Source of the DNA: Bradyrhizobium diversitatis
Lineage (GTDB): Bacteria > Pseudomonadota > Alphaproteobacteria > Rhizobiales > Xanthobacteraceae
Reading direction: 5' to 3'
DNA length: 64,000 bases
NCBI RefSeq assembly: GCF_016031635.1
Contig: NZ_JACEGD010000018.1
Span: forward strand, 62,001-126,000
Below are positions 41,163 to 50,269 of this stretch, in pieces (position 1 is the stretch's first letter; the number at the start of each line of letters is the position of its first letter). Below the pieces are notes generated by a model. That model was not told the DNA's origin. It was given only the letters and a program-made list of their open reading frames with translations, and ran no database searches. The position numbers and the translations under genes are program-made.

Positions 41163-42545
41163 ATGTCCACGTTCGACAATCCGTTTGATCCCGACCGCAA
41201 CCTTCGGGCCGGCTGTGCCTGTGGCCAGCACCGATCCGCGGCAGAGCATGACCAGGCAGCCACGGCGCTGCGTTGCGAACCCATCGAAAGCGAGGAGAAG
41301 CGCTACGAGGGCGTCGTCGCCTCCGCCGTGATGCGCGCGATGTTTCCGCAGGACGTGGCGCGCCGCGCCTTCCTGAAATCTGTCGGTGCGTCGACCGCGC
41401 TCGCGGCGCTGTCGCAATTCTTCCCGCTCAGGACGGCGACGGAGGCCTTCGCCGCAACCGGCGCGCCCGAGAAGAAGGACCTCAAGGTCGGCTTCATTCC
41501 CATCACCTGCGCAACGCCGATCATCATGGCGGCTCCGCTCGGCTTCTATTCCAAGCACGGCCTCAATGTCGAAGTGGTGAAGACGGCAGGCTGGGCCGTG
41601 GTTCGCGACAAGACCATCAACAAGGAATACGACGCCGCGCATATGCTGGCTCCGATGCCGATCGCGATCTCGCTCGGCCTGGGTGCCAATGCCATTCCGT
41701 TCGCGGTGCCTGCGATCGAGAACATCAACGGGCAGGGCATCACGCTTGCGATGAAGCACAAGGACAAGCGCGACCCGAAAGACTGGAAGGGCATGAAGTT
41801 CGCCATTCCCTTCGACTATTCCATGCACAATTATCTGCTGCGCTATTATCTCGCCGAGCACGGGCTCGACCCTGATACCGACGTGCAGTTGCGCTCGGTG
41901 CCGCCGCCGGAAATGGTGGCGAACCTGCGCGCCGACAACATCGACGGCTTCCTCGCGCCCGACAACATCTGCCAGCGCGCGATTTATGACGGCGTCGGCT
42001 TCATGCATATCCTGTCCAAGGAGATCTGGGACGGTCATCCCTGCTGCAGCTTCGCCGCCAGCCGCGAATTCATCACGACGGCGCCGAACAGCTTTGCGGC
42101 GCTGACGCGGGCCATCGTCGATGCCACCGCCTATGCGTCGAAGGCGGAGAACCGCAAGCAGATCGCGGAGGCGATCGCGCCTGCGAACTACATCAACGCG
42201 CCGGTCACGGTGCTGGAGCAGGTCTTGACCGGCACCTATGCCGACGGCCTCGGCGGGGTGAAGACCGATCCCAAGCGGGTCGATTTCGATCCGTTTCCCT
42301 GGCAGTCCTTCGCGGTGTGGATGCTGACGCAGATGAAGCGCTGGGGCCAGATCAAGGGCGACGTCGACTACAAGGCGATCGCCGAGCAGGTGTACCTCGC
42401 CACCGACACCAAGAAGCTGATGACCGAGATGGGGCTGTCGCCGCCTGCAAGCGCGTACAAGTCCTTCGCGGTGATGGGCAAGACCTTCGATCCGGCCAAG
42501 CCGGAGGATTATGTGGCGAGCTTCAAGATCAGGAAGCAGTCGTGA
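41163..42545 (+). CDS. ABC transporter substrate-binding protein, nitrate/cyanate type (CynA/NrtA-like)
   Basis: 460 residues from ATG 41163 with AGGAGG upstream. A 60-residue N-terminal extension with a Cys/His cluster (GCACGQH) precedes a twin-arginine motif R-R-A-F-L-K and hydrophobic stretch (about 64-95), so Tat export is likely. The mature domain is of the NrtA/CmpA/CynA family (KVGFIPITCATPIIMAAPLG, LAPMPIAISLGLG, FLAPDNICQRAI). Synteny with cynS indicates cyanate as the likely ligand; nitrate or bicarbonate remain possible. Confidence 0.9.
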   Translation: MSTFDNPFDPDRNLRAGCACGQHRSAAEHDQAATALRCEPIESEEKRYEGVVASAVMRAMFPQDVARRAFLKSVGASTALAALSQFFPLRTATEAFAATGAPEKKDLKVGFIPITCATPIIMAAPLGFYSKHGLNVEVVKTAGWAVVRDKTINKEYDAAHMLAPMPIAISLGLGANAIPFAVPAIENINGQGITLAMKHKDKRDPKDWKGMKFAIPFDYSMHNYLLRYYLAEHGLDPDTDVQLRSVPPPEMVANLRADNIDGFLAPDNICQRAIYDGVGFMHILSKEIWDGHPCCSFAASREFITTAPNSFAALTRAIVDATAYASKAENRKQIAEAIAPANYINAPVTVLEQVLTGTYADGLGGVKTDPKRVDFDPFPWQSFAVWMLTQMKRWGQIKGDVDYKAIAEQVYLATDTKKLMTEMGLSPPASAYKSFAVMGKTFDPAKPEDYVASFKIRKQS

Positions 42546-42560
42546 TGATCGTCGTTCTCT

Positions 42561-42699
42561 CTTCACCTCGCCCCGCTTGCGGGGAGAGGTCGATCGCGAA
42601 GCGATCGGGTGAGGGGGGCTCTCCGCGAGTACCGCTCTCACCGTCCCTGCGGAGGCTCCCCCTCACCCCGACCCTCTCCCCGCAAGCGGGGAGAGGGAG
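42561..42699. repeat. REP-like element inside the cyanate operon
   Basis: CTCCCCGCTTGCGGGGAG-type hairpins at both ends (CCCGCTTGCGGGGAGAGG and CTCTCCCCGCAAGCGGGGAG) flank a CGATCGCGAAGCGATCG hairpin. The right end, GGGGAGAGGGAG, is directly followed by the ATG of the permease and appears to serve as its Shine-Dalgarno sequence. Confidence 0.75.
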
Positions 42700-43542
42700 A
42701 TGACAACATCCTCCCTCCGTCTCCGCGCCGGCCTCGTCTCCATCGTGCTGCTCGCCGCCTTTCTCGGCGTCTGGCATCTCGCCACGCGCTCGACCGGCAC
42801 GACGGCGACGATGAGCCCCGAATACGCCAAGCTGATGGGCCTGACCGCGACGCAGGGCAAATCGGCGATGCCCGGACCGCTCGACGTCGGTGCCAAGCTC
42901 TGGGAGCATATGAAGCGGCCGTTCTACGACAACGGGCCGAACGACAAGGGGCTCGGCATCCAGCTCGGCTATTCCATCGCGCGGGTCGGCGCCGGCTATC
43001 TGCTGGCCGTGCTGGTCGCAATTCCGCTCGGCTTCCTGATCGGCATGTCGCCGCTGCTCAGCAAGGCGCTCGATCCCTTCATCCAGGTGCTGAAGCCGAT
43101 CTCGCCGCTGGCCTGGATGCCGCTCGCGCTCTACACCATCAAGGATTCCTCGGTCTCGGCGATCTTCGTCATCTTCATCTGCTCGATCTGGCCGATGCTG
43201 CTCAACACCGTCTTCGGCGTTGCCAGCGTGCGCAAGGAATGGATCAACGTCGCGCGGACGCTGGAGGTCGGGACCGTCAGGCGCGCCTTCACGGTGATCC
43301 TGCCCGCGGCGGCACCGACGATCCTGACCGGCATGCGCATCTCGATCGGCATCGCCTGGCTCGTGATCGTTGCCGCCGAGATGCTCGTCGGCGGCACCGG
43401 CATCGGCTACTTCGTCTGGAACGAGTGGAATAACCTCTCGATCACCAACGTCATCATCGCGATCCTGTTGATCGGGGTCGTCGGCATGCTGCTCGACCAG
43501 ATTCTCGCGCGCTTCACGCGCATGGTCACGTTTCCGGAGTAG
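42700..43542 (+). CDS. ABC transporter permease, nitrate/cyanate type (CynB/NrtB-like)
   Basis: 280 residues. About six hydrophobic helices and the permease coupling motif region EWINVARTLEVGTVRRAFTV (EAA-like loop), as in the NrtB/SsuC group. The N-terminal helix is followed by a periplasmic segment with MSPEYAKLMGLTATQG. It forms the channel with the ATPase encoded 5 bp downstream. The ATG is immediately preceded by the purine-rich end of a REP-like repeat. Confidence 0.92.
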   Translation: MTTSSLRLRAGLVSIVLLAAFLGVWHLATRSTGTTATMSPEYAKLMGLTATQGKSAMPGPLDVGAKLWEHMKRPFYDNGPNDKGLGIQLGYSIARVGAGYLLAVLVAIPLGFLIGMSPLLSKALDPFIQVLKPISPLAWMPLALYTIKDSSVSAIFVIFICSIWPMLLNTVFGVASVRKEWINVARTLEVGTVRRAFTVILPAAAPTILTGMRISIGIAWLVIVAAEMLVGGTGIGYFVWNEWNNLSITNVIIAILLIGVVGMLLDQILARFTRMVTFPE

Positions 43543-43547
43543 GGCAA

Positions 43548-44471
43548 GTGACCGACAAGTTCATCTCGATCGAAGGCATCGCCAAGCGTTATCCCGGAGC
43601 GGGCGGCGCGACCACCACCATCTTCGAGAACCTCTGGCTCTCGATGGCGCGCGGCGAGTTCTGTTGCGTGATCGGCCATTCCGGCTGCGGCAAGACCACC
43701 GTGCTCAACATCCTCGCCGGCCTCGATGCGCCGAGCGAGGGCGCCGTCATCGTCGACGGCCAGGCGATCTCGGGCACCAGCCTCGACCGCGCCGTGATCT
43801 TCCAGAGCCACGCGCTTCTGCCCTGGCGCACCGTGCTCGGCAACGTCGCCTATGCCGTCAGCTCGAAATGGCGGAGGTGGGATCGCGCCAAGGTGAGGGC
43901 GCATGCGCAGACCTTCATCGATCTCGTCGGTCTCACCGGCTCCGAGCACAAGCGGCCGTCGGAGCTGTCGGGCGGCATGAAGCAGCGCGTCGGCATCGCG
44001 CGGGCGCTGTCGATCACGCCGAAGATGATGCTGATGGACGAGCCGTTCTCGGCGCTGGACGCGCTGACGCGCGGCACGCTTCAGGACGAGGTGCGGCGCA
44101 TCTGCCTGGAGACCGGGCAGACTGCGTTCATGATCACCCATGACGTCGATGAGGCGATCTATCTCGCCGACAAGATTTTCCTGATGACCAACGGTCCCGG
44201 CGCGGTGCTGGCCGAGGTCGTCGAGAACCCGCTGCCGCGGGATCGCGGCCGCACCGATCTGCACCGCCATCCGCTCTACTACGCCTTGCGCAACCACATC
44301 ATCGATTTCCTGGTGACGCGCAGCAAGACCTTTGCCGCCGAGACACCCGATCACGATCCTCGCAACGTTCCGATGGTGCAGATCGGCAAGCCTGGATTGA
44401 CGATCGCCTCGAACGGCGAAGAGCAACGACAGACCTGGACCTCCGGGACCAGTCCCGGACTGACTGCCTGA
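43548..44471 (+). CDS. ABC transporter ATPase, nitrate/cyanate type (CynD/NrtD-like)
   Basis: 307 residues from GTG 43548. Walker A GHSGCGKTT near 39-47, signature LSGGMKQRVGIARAL, Walker B MLMDEPFSALDALT, and switch His in FMITHDVDEA. The C-terminal extension (about 250-307) matches NrtD-like subunits that couple to the NrtB permease. It energises uptake through the 42700 permease. 14 bp before cynS. Confidence 0.94.
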   Translation: MTDKFISIEGIAKRYPGAGGATTTIFENLWLSMARGEFCCVIGHSGCGKTTVLNILAGLDAPSEGAVIVDGQAISGTSLDRAVIFQSHALLPWRTVLGNVAYAVSSKWRRWDRAKVRAHAQTFIDLVGLTGSEHKRPSELSGGMKQRVGIARALSITPKMMLMDEPFSALDALTRGTLQDEVRRICLETGQTAFMITHDVDEAIYLADKIFLMTNGPGAVLAEVVENPLPRDRGRTDLHRHPLYYALRNHIIDFLVTRSKTFAAETPDHDPRNVPMVQIGKPGLTIASNGEEQRQTWTSGTSPGLTA

Positions 44472-44485
44472 CACGGAGACCCCTG

Positions 44486-44968
44486 ATGAAACGCGAAGAC
44501 CTCACCGAAAAACTGCTCGACATCAAGCGCGAGAAGGGCTGGAGCTGGAAGCACATCTGCGAGCAGATCGGCGGCTATTCCGAAGTGCTGATCGTCGGCG
44601 CGATCCTCGGCCAGATGAAGCTGACGAAGCCGCAGGCCGCCAATGCCGGCGAGCTGTTCGGGCTGTCCAAGGCGGAAGTTGCGATGCTGAACGAGACGCC
44701 GATGCGCGGCATGCCGATGCCGCCGACCGACCCTTTGATCTACCGCTTCTACGAGCTGGTGATGGTCAACGGCCCCGCATGGAAGGCGCTGATCGAGGAG
44801 GAGTACGGCGACGGCATCATGTCGGCGATCGATTTCGACATGGTGATGGAGCGCCTGCCGAACCCGAAGGGCGACCGCGTCAAGATCACCATGAGCGGCA
44901 AGTTCCTGCCGTACAAATATTACGGCGCCAGCGGCAACGTGCCGGAATACGGCTTCAAGGAAGAGTGA
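44486..44968 (+). CDS. cynS: Cyanate hydratase (cyanase)
   Basis: 160 residues, close to the 156 of E. coli CynS. The catalytic set is present: Arg87 and Glu90 in YRFYE and Ser113 in IMSAIDF, spaced exactly as R96/E99/S122. The N-terminal helix bundle resembles an HTH, as usual. It converts cyanate and bicarbonate to ammonium and CO2 in a cytoplasmic decamer. Last gene of the sigma-54-controlled transporter operon, linking uptake to detoxification and nitrogen supply. Confidence 0.97.
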   Translation: MKREDLTEKLLDIKREKGWSWKHICEQIGGYSEVLIVGAILGQMKLTKPQAANAGELFGLSKAEVAMLNETPMRGMPMPPTDPLIYRFYELVMVNGPAWKALIEEEYGDGIMSAIDFDMVMERLPNPKGDRVKITMSGKFLPYKYYGASGNVPEYGFKEE

Positions 44969-45101
44969 GGTTTGGGGTCATTCCGGACGCCGCGTCAGCG
45001 GCGATCCGGAATCTCGAGATTCTCAGGTGCGCAATTGCGCACCAGAGTTCGCGCTGGCGCGCGCCCCGGAATGACGGTGTGTGGGGGAGACGCGCGGGCG
45101 C

Positions 45102-45425
45102 TTATTTCCCCGCCTTCACCTCGGCAGCCGCCACCGCGAGCAGTTCGCTCATCTTGGCGCGAATCGCCTGCTCGGTGACCGCGACGTTCTTGGCGGCGAA
45201 ATCGGCCGTCAGCTTGCGCAGGACGTCGGCATCGCCGGCCTCCTCGAAATCCGACGCGACCACCTCCTTGGCATAAGCAGTGGCGGCGTCACCGGTAATG
45301 CCGAGCTTTTCGGCCGCCCACAGGCCGAGCAGCCGGTTGCGGCGGGCCTCCGCCTTGAACTTCTGCTCCTCGTCGAGGGCATACTTCTTCTCGAAGCCTT
45401 CCTGGCGCTTGTCGAACTCGCTCAT
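45102..45425 (-). CDS. DUF1476 protein, F1-ATPase inhibitor zeta-type
   Basis: 107 residues from ATG 45425 (MSEFDKRQEGFEKKYALDEE), the characteristic start of the DUF1476 family. Its Paracoccus member, zeta, inhibits the F1Fo-ATPase through its N-terminus. All-helical, charged, cytoplasmic. The length matches the family (about 105). A longer frame to 45593 is spurious. A repeat with GATCCGGAAT/ATTCCGG-type arms (about 44977-45077) lies between it and cynS. Confidence 0.9.
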   Translation of the reverse strand: MSEFDKRQEGFEKKYALDEEQKFKAEARRNRLLGLWAAEKLGITGDAATAYAKEVVASDFEEAGDADVLRKLTADFAAKNVAVTEQAIRAKMSELLAVAAAEVKAGK

Positions 45426-45747
45426 GCCTGTTCCAAATCTCCTGCTGAATGGCGCGGGAGCCTTCCGTTGCGGCGACCCGGCTGCATGCCTACATAGATA
45501 GCACGAATCGGCAAAACAACGGGCCGTTAAGCCGCAGGCAAGATGGTATAAGTTGGCGCCGGACGGCCGGATCGATTGTGCTCGGACAGCCAATCGGATA
45601 GGTTGCCTGAAGGCTTGGTTCCCGTTCTGTTTCCAAGGGTTTATGGATGGGTTCCCAGCCGTTCACGGCAGCTCCGCTGTGGGTCGTAATCCTAGTCAAC
45701 CGGAGCACACCAAATTCATGGATTTCAACAAAACACGGTACATCCCC

Positions 45748-46515
45748 ATGAGCCGTCGGCGTCGCATTTATGAAGGCAAGGCAAAGGTTCTTTACGAAGG
45801 CCCCGAGCCCGGTACCCTGATCCAGCACTTCAAGGACGACGCCACTGCGTTCAATGCGAAAAAGCATCAGGTGATCGAGGGCAAGGGTGTCCTCAACAAC
45901 CGGATCTCGGAGTACCTGTTTCAGCACCTCAACGACATCGGGGTGCCGACCCATTTCATCCGCCGGCTCAACATGCGCGAGCAGCTGATTCGCGAGGTCG
46001 AGATCGTGCCGCTCGAGGTGGTGGTGCGGAACGTCGCCGCCGGCTCGCTGTCGCAGCGCCTCGGCATCGAGGAGGGTACGCAGCTGCCCCGCTCGATCAT
46101 CGAGTTCTACTACAAGAACGACCAGCTCAACGACCCCATGGTGTCGGAAGAGCACATCACCGCCTTCGGCTGGGCGACGCCGCAGGAGATCGACGACATC
46201 ATGGCGCTCGCCATCCGCGTCAATGATTTCCTCACCGGCCTCTTCCTCGGCATCGGCATCCGCCTCGTCGACTTCAAGATGGAGTGCGGGCGCCTGTTCG
46301 AGAACGAGATGATGCGCATCATCGTCGCCGACGAGATCTCGCCGGATAGCTGCCGTCTGTGGGACATCAAGTCGAACGAGAAGCTCGACAAGGATCGTTT
46401 CCGCAGGGATCTCGGCGGCCTGCTCGAGGCCTATACCGAGGTCGCAAAGCGTCTCGGCATCCTCATGGAGAACGAGCGTCCGCAGGGCTCCGGCCCGGTG
46501 CTGGTGAAGAGCTGA
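45748..46515 (+). CDS. purC: Phosphoribosylaminoimidazole-succinocarboxamide synthase
   Basis: 255 residues from ATG 45748 (MSRRRRIYEGKAKVLYEG), the family start; ATG 45718 is an in-frame alternative. SAICAR synthetase motifs include HFKDDATAFNAKK, VPLEVVVRNVAAGSL and LVDFKMECGR, with DEISPDSCRLWD. It joins aspartate to CAIR in purine synthesis. purS follows after 12 bp; purQ and purL lie downstream, interrupted by other genes. Confidence 0.98.
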   Translation: MSRRRRIYEGKAKVLYEGPEPGTLIQHFKDDATAFNAKKHQVIEGKGVLNNRISEYLFQHLNDIGVPTHFIRRLNMREQLIREVEIVPLEVVVRNVAAGSLSQRLGIEEGTQLPRSIIEFYYKNDQLNDPMVSEEHITAFGWATPQEIDDIMALAIRVNDFLTGLFLGIGIRLVDFKMECGRLFENEMMRIIVADEISPDSCRLWDIKSNEKLDKDRFRRDLGGLLEAYTEVAKRLGILMENERPQGSGPVLVKS

Positions 46516-46527
46516 GAGAGGTTTGAC

Positions 46528-46770
46528 GTGAAGGCACGTGTCACCGTTACCTTGAAGACGGGCATCCTCGATCCGCAAGGCAAGGCCATCGAAGGCGCGC
46601 TGAAGTCGCTTGGCGTCGACGGCGTCGCCAGCGTTCGCCAGGGCAAGGTGTTCGACATCGAGCTCGCCGGCGCCGACAAGGCCAAGGCGGAAGCCGCGCT
46701 GAAGGAGGCCGCCGACAAGCTGCTGGCGAATACCGTGATCGAGAATTATCGGGTCGAGCTGCTCGGGTGA
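46528..46770 (+). CDS. purS: FGAM synthase subunit PurS
   Basis: 80 residues (MKARVTVTLKTGILDPQGKA). A small PurS fold with VTLKTGILDPQG and SLGVDGVASVRQGK. It bridges PurQ and PurL so that glutamine-derived ammonia is channelled in formylglycinamidine synthesis. The three-subunit form fits the separate small purL at 51173. Confidence 0.97.
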   Translation: MKARVTVTLKTGILDPQGKAIEGALKSLGVDGVASVRQGKVFDIELAGADKAKAEAALKEAADKLLANTVIENYRVELLG

Positions 46771-46780
46771 GCAGGATGGC

Positions 46781-47797
46781 TCACAGCCAACCGACGCTGC
46801 GAAAACGCCAGTACAGCGAGCCGCATGCCGTCAGCATCACCCCGAGCAGCATGTAGTAGCCGTACTCCCATTCCAGCTCCGGCATGTGCTTGAAGTTCAT
46901 GCCGTAGATGCCGGCGAGCGCGGTCGGGATCGCGATGATCGCGAGCCACGAGGCGAGCTTCTTGGACACCGCCGTCTCCTGGGCCTGGCCGACCAGCAGG
47001 CTGGCCTCGAAGGCGAAGGCCAGCACCTCGCGCATGGAATCGATGCGCTCCTGGATGTTGCGGACGTGGTCGGTGACGTCGCGAAACAGCGGCTGCATGG
47101 CCTGCCGCACCATCGACAGCTCATCATGCTCGAGCCGGCGGCAGACCTCCACCAGCGGGCCGATCGCGGTCCTGAGCCGCAAGAGGTCGCGGCGCAGCAT
47201 GTAGAGCCGCTCGATCTGCGCCTTGCTGAGGGGCTTGGAGAGCACGTCGTCCTCGATGCCCTCGACCTCCTCGTGAATGCTCTCGAGCACGGGCGAGTAA
47301 TTGTCGACGATGAAATCGAGGATGGCGTAGAGGATGTAGTCCTCGCCGCGGGCGAGCGCCCGCGGGCAGCTCTCGCAGCGTTCGCGCACCGGCGTGTAGG
47401 ACGTCGAGGCGCCGTGGCGCACCGAGACCAGATAGCCTTCGCCCACGAAGATGTGCGTCTCGCCGAAGGCGATCCGGCCCTCGATCAATTGCGCGGTGCG
47501 CGCCACGATGAACAGGGCCTCGCCATATTGCTCGATCTTGGGCCGCTGATGGGCGTGGTTGGCGTCCTCGATCGCGAGCTCGTGCAGGTCGAACTGCTTC
47601 TGGACCGCGCCGAGCAGCGTCATGTCCGGCTCGTGCAGACCGATCCAGACCACGTGGCCGGGCTTGGCCCGCCAGCTCGAGGCCTCGCTGATGGCGATAT
47701 TGGCGACGCGCCGGCCGTCGACATAGGCGCCGGCGGCGACGACGCCCTCGGTGGGCACCGGCTCGGAGGGGGACGCGGGCAGCGACGGGACGTTCAT
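46781..47797 (-). CDS. CorA-family magnesium/cobalt transporter
   Basis: 338 residues. Long cytoplasmic N-terminal domain, then two C-terminal membrane helices with the signature Y-G-M-N at 298-301 between them (FKHMPELEW follows). It is an inner-membrane divalent-cation channel. It is inserted on the opposite strand between purS and purQ. Confidence 0.93.
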   Translation of the reverse strand: MNVPSLPASPSEPVPTEGVVAAGAYVDGRRVANIAISEASSWRAKPGHVVWIGLHEPDMTLLGAVQKQFDLHELAIEDANHAHQRPKIEQYGEALFIVARTAQLIEGRIAFGETHIFVGEGYLVSVRHGASTSYTPVRERCESCPRALARGEDYILYAILDFIVDNYSPVLESIHEEVEGIEDDVLSKPLSKAQIERLYMLRRDLLRLRTAIGPLVEVCRRLEHDELSMVRQAMQPLFRDVTDHVRNIQERIDSMREVLAFAFEASLLVGQAQETAVSKKLASWLAIIAIPTALAGIYGMNFKHMPELEWEYGYYMLLGVMLTACGSLYWRFRSVGWL

Positions 47798-47966
47798 GGC
47801 TTCAATCCCGGGCGAAACGACTGGCCGATCGGCATGCGACTATCGCCTGTGTACAAGGCGCGCGACCAAGGCTAGCACTGGTAAAATCCCCGTCAAATGG
47901 TTATGTCTCTTCACGAATTGGCCCTTTGGCCAGCCCCGATTCCCGCCCACCGTCGGAACCTCTGCC

Positions 47967-48668
47967 ATGAAAGCCGCCATCCTCGTCTTTCCCGGAATCA
48001 ACCGCGAGCGCGACATGGCGCGTGCGTTGAGGCTGATCTCGGGCAGCGAGCCCGCGATGGTGTGGCACGCCGAAACGTCGCTGCCGGCGGGCACCGATCT
48101 CGTGGTGGTGCCGGGCGGATTTTCCTACGGTGACTATCTGCGCTGCGGTGCGATCGCGGCGCGGGCCCCGGTAATGGATGCGGTGCGCGACTATGCCGCC
48201 AACGGCGGGCTCGTGCTCGGCGTCTGCAACGGTTTTCAGATCCTCTGTGAATCCGGCCTGCTGCCGGGCGTGCTGATGCGCAACGCGCGGCTGAAATTCA
48301 TCTGCCATGACGTGCATTTGCGCGTCGAGCGTTCCGACACGCCGTTCACCCGCGGCTACAATGCCGGGCAGGTGATCCGCGTGCCGGTCGCCCATGGCGA
48401 AGGCAATTACGAGGCGGACGAAGAGACCATCAAGCGGCTCGAAGGCGAGGGGCGGGTGCTCTATCGTTATTGTTCGCCGGAAGGTGTGGTCGACGAGGCC
48501 CATAACATCAACGGCGCGGCGCACTCCATCGCCGGCATCGTCAACGACAAGGGCAACGTGCTCGGCATGATGCCGCATCCGGAAAACCACGTCGAAGACA
48601 TCATGGGCTGCACCGACGGCCGCGGCCTGTTCGCCGGCCTCGTCCAGCATCTGGAAAAGGCTGCGTGA
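47967..48668 (+). CDS. purQ: FGAM synthase glutaminase subunit PurQ
   Basis: 233 residues from ATG 47967. Class I glutamine amidotransferase with nucleophile Cys87 in LGVCNGFQIL and the catalytic His/Glu pair in MMPHPENHVE. PGGFSYGDYLRCGA is typical of PurQ. It supplies ammonia to PurL via PurS. Confidence 0.98.
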   Translation: MKAAILVFPGINRERDMARALRLISGSEPAMVWHAETSLPAGTDLVVVPGGFSYGDYLRCGAIAARAPVMDAVRDYAANGGLVLGVCNGFQILCESGLLPGVLMRNARLKFICHDVHLRVERSDTPFTRGYNAGQVIRVPVAHGEGNYEADEETIKRLEGEGRVLYRYCSPEGVVDEAHNINGAAHSIAGIVNDKGNVLGMMPHPENHVEDIMGCTDGRGLFAGLVQHLEKAA

Positions 48669-48744
48669 TCCTGCCGGTGTCGAAGCGGACGCTCGCCGTG
48701 ATTGCGGCGGTGTCGTTCGCGACCGCTGCGAAAGCCATTCCGCT

Positions 48745-49170
48745 TTAGTCAGCCGGGATAAACCGGAGCGTGCCTGCTCGACGCGTTGGCTTGCCGGTAT
48801 CGTTGGTGTGATTGACGCCGTCCATGACGGGCACCTCGGCAAAGTCGAATGGGCTTACCCCGTCCAGGCAGGCCACGTTGACGGCATATGATGTCGTGTC
48901 AGATCGCCGTTGATGATGCGTGTATATTCCGCAGCGAGAACAGAAGAAATGTTGCGCCGATCCGGTATGGAAGCGGTAGGTTGTGAGCGCGTCCTCGCCC
49001 TGCAGGAACTTGAACCCACTCATTTCCGCCATGGCCATGACGGCGCCTCGCATCCGGCAGTAAGAGCAAGTGCAGCGGCGGATCGAATTGAAGCCGTCGC
49101 TGAGCGTCACCTCGAAGCGCACCGCACCGCAATGGCACTGGCCGGCCCAAATGTTCGTGTCGCTCACCAT
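48745..49170 (-). CDS. GFA-family zinc protein
   Basis: 141 residues. Zinc-binding cysteines: Q-C12-H-C14-GAVRFE, then C33-T-C35-x-x-C38 and FFCSRCGIYTHH. This is the GFA (glutathione-dependent formaldehyde-activating enzyme) fold. Many such proteins are not formaldehyde enzymes, so only the family is assigned. Confidence 0.9.
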   Translation of the reverse strand: MVSDTNIWAGQCHCGAVRFEVTLSDGFNSIRRCTCSYCRMRGAVMAMAEMSGFKFLQGEDALTTYRFHTGSAQHFFCSRCGIYTHHQRRSDTTSYAVNVACLDGVSPFDFAEVPVMDGVNHTNDTGKPTRRAGTLRFIPAD

Positions 49171-49229
49171 GTTGTCTGTATCTCCTGTTCAGATTGATTC
49201 CACGGCCACAGCTTGGTTGAGTCCAGACC

Positions 49230-50195
49230 CTAGCGCAGCTTGAGCTTCTTCGCAGGCGCCGTCATCGCGGCAACGCCGGCCATCACCAGCAATAACCCCA
49301 GCGCGAGTTTTGACGGCACGCTCTCGCCGAGCAGCAGCACGGAGAGCCCGACGCCGATCGGGATGCGCAAATAGCCTTGGGCGTTCGTCGTCAGCGTGCC
49401 GAGCCGGCCGAGGCAGACGTAGAACAGCATCAGGCCTAGCGCGCTCGACACGATGCCCATGACGATGGTGGCCACGATCGCCGTCGGCGTCGGGTGCAGC
49501 GTCCAGGGCTGATCGATCAGCAGCGCGGGCGGCAGCAGCACGAGGCCGCCGAACAGCAGCGAGCCGGCCGCCACCACCATCGGGTCGTATTCGGACAGGC
49601 GGAGGCCGAAGATCGTTGCGCAGGCAAAGGAGATGGTGGCGAGCAGGATCGCGATCTCGGCCACGATCTCGCTGCCGAAGCCGCGCAGCGCATCGAGGCC
49701 GACGATGAGAATCGTGCCGGCAAGGCCGAGGATCGCACCAGTGAGTTTGAGCAGCGTCGCCGGCTCGTGCCGCGTGATCAGCGAGGTGATCAGGAAGGCG
49801 AAGATCGGCGTGGTCGAGGCCAGCACCACCGTGTTCGAGGCCGGCACATATTGCTGCGACCAGGTGATGATCAGGAACGGGAAGGTCGAGTTGATCAATT
49901 GCTGGGTTGCGAACAGCTTCCAGGCTTTCGCGTCGGTCGGGATGCTGACCCCGCGCATCCACAGGATCGCGAACAGGAAAGCGGCCGCGATCAGCGAGCG
50001 CGCCGAGATGAAGGTGATGGGCGGGATCGTATCCAGCGCCAGCTTCGCCAGCGGATAGGTGGAACTCCAGCAGCAGGCCAGCGCCAGCAGCAACGCACAG
50101 TCGCGCCAGCTCCGCACGCCGGTGGCGGGCATGGACGGCAACGGCGCTGATGCGGATGCCGCCGCGCGACCCGCCTCCGATGTGCTCTGCGGCAC
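49230..50195 (-). CDS. EamA/DMT-family transporter
   Basis: 321 residues from GTG 50195, preceded by AGCAGGAACAAG; ATG 50132 (300 residues) is the alternative without a ribosome site. Ten hydrophobic helices in two EamA repeats. The first has ALACCWSSTYPLAKLAL. The second starts near EIAILLATISFACATIFG. An inner-membrane metabolite exporter, substrate unknown. Confidence 0.88.
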   Translation of the reverse strand: MPQSTSEAGRAAASASAPLPSMPATGVRSWRDCALLLALACCWSSTYPLAKLALDTIPPITFISARSLIAAAFLFAILWMRGVSIPTDAKAWKLFATQQLINSTFPFLIITWSQQYVPASNTVVLASTTPIFAFLITSLITRHEPATLLKLTGAILGLAGTILIVGLDALRGFGSEIVAEIAILLATISFACATIFGLRLSEYDPMVVAAGSLLFGGLVLLPPALLIDQPWTLHPTPTAIVATIVMGIVSSALGLMLFYVCLGRLGTLTTNAQGYLRIPIGVGLSVLLLGESVPSKLALGLLLVMAGVAAMTAPAKKLKLR

Positions 50196-50269
50196 CTTGT
50201 TCCTGCTCCCCGGCGCAAAAGCGCTTGGCCAACTTTGGGCGAGGGGGCGCGAAAAGGGAAGGTGCCGAG

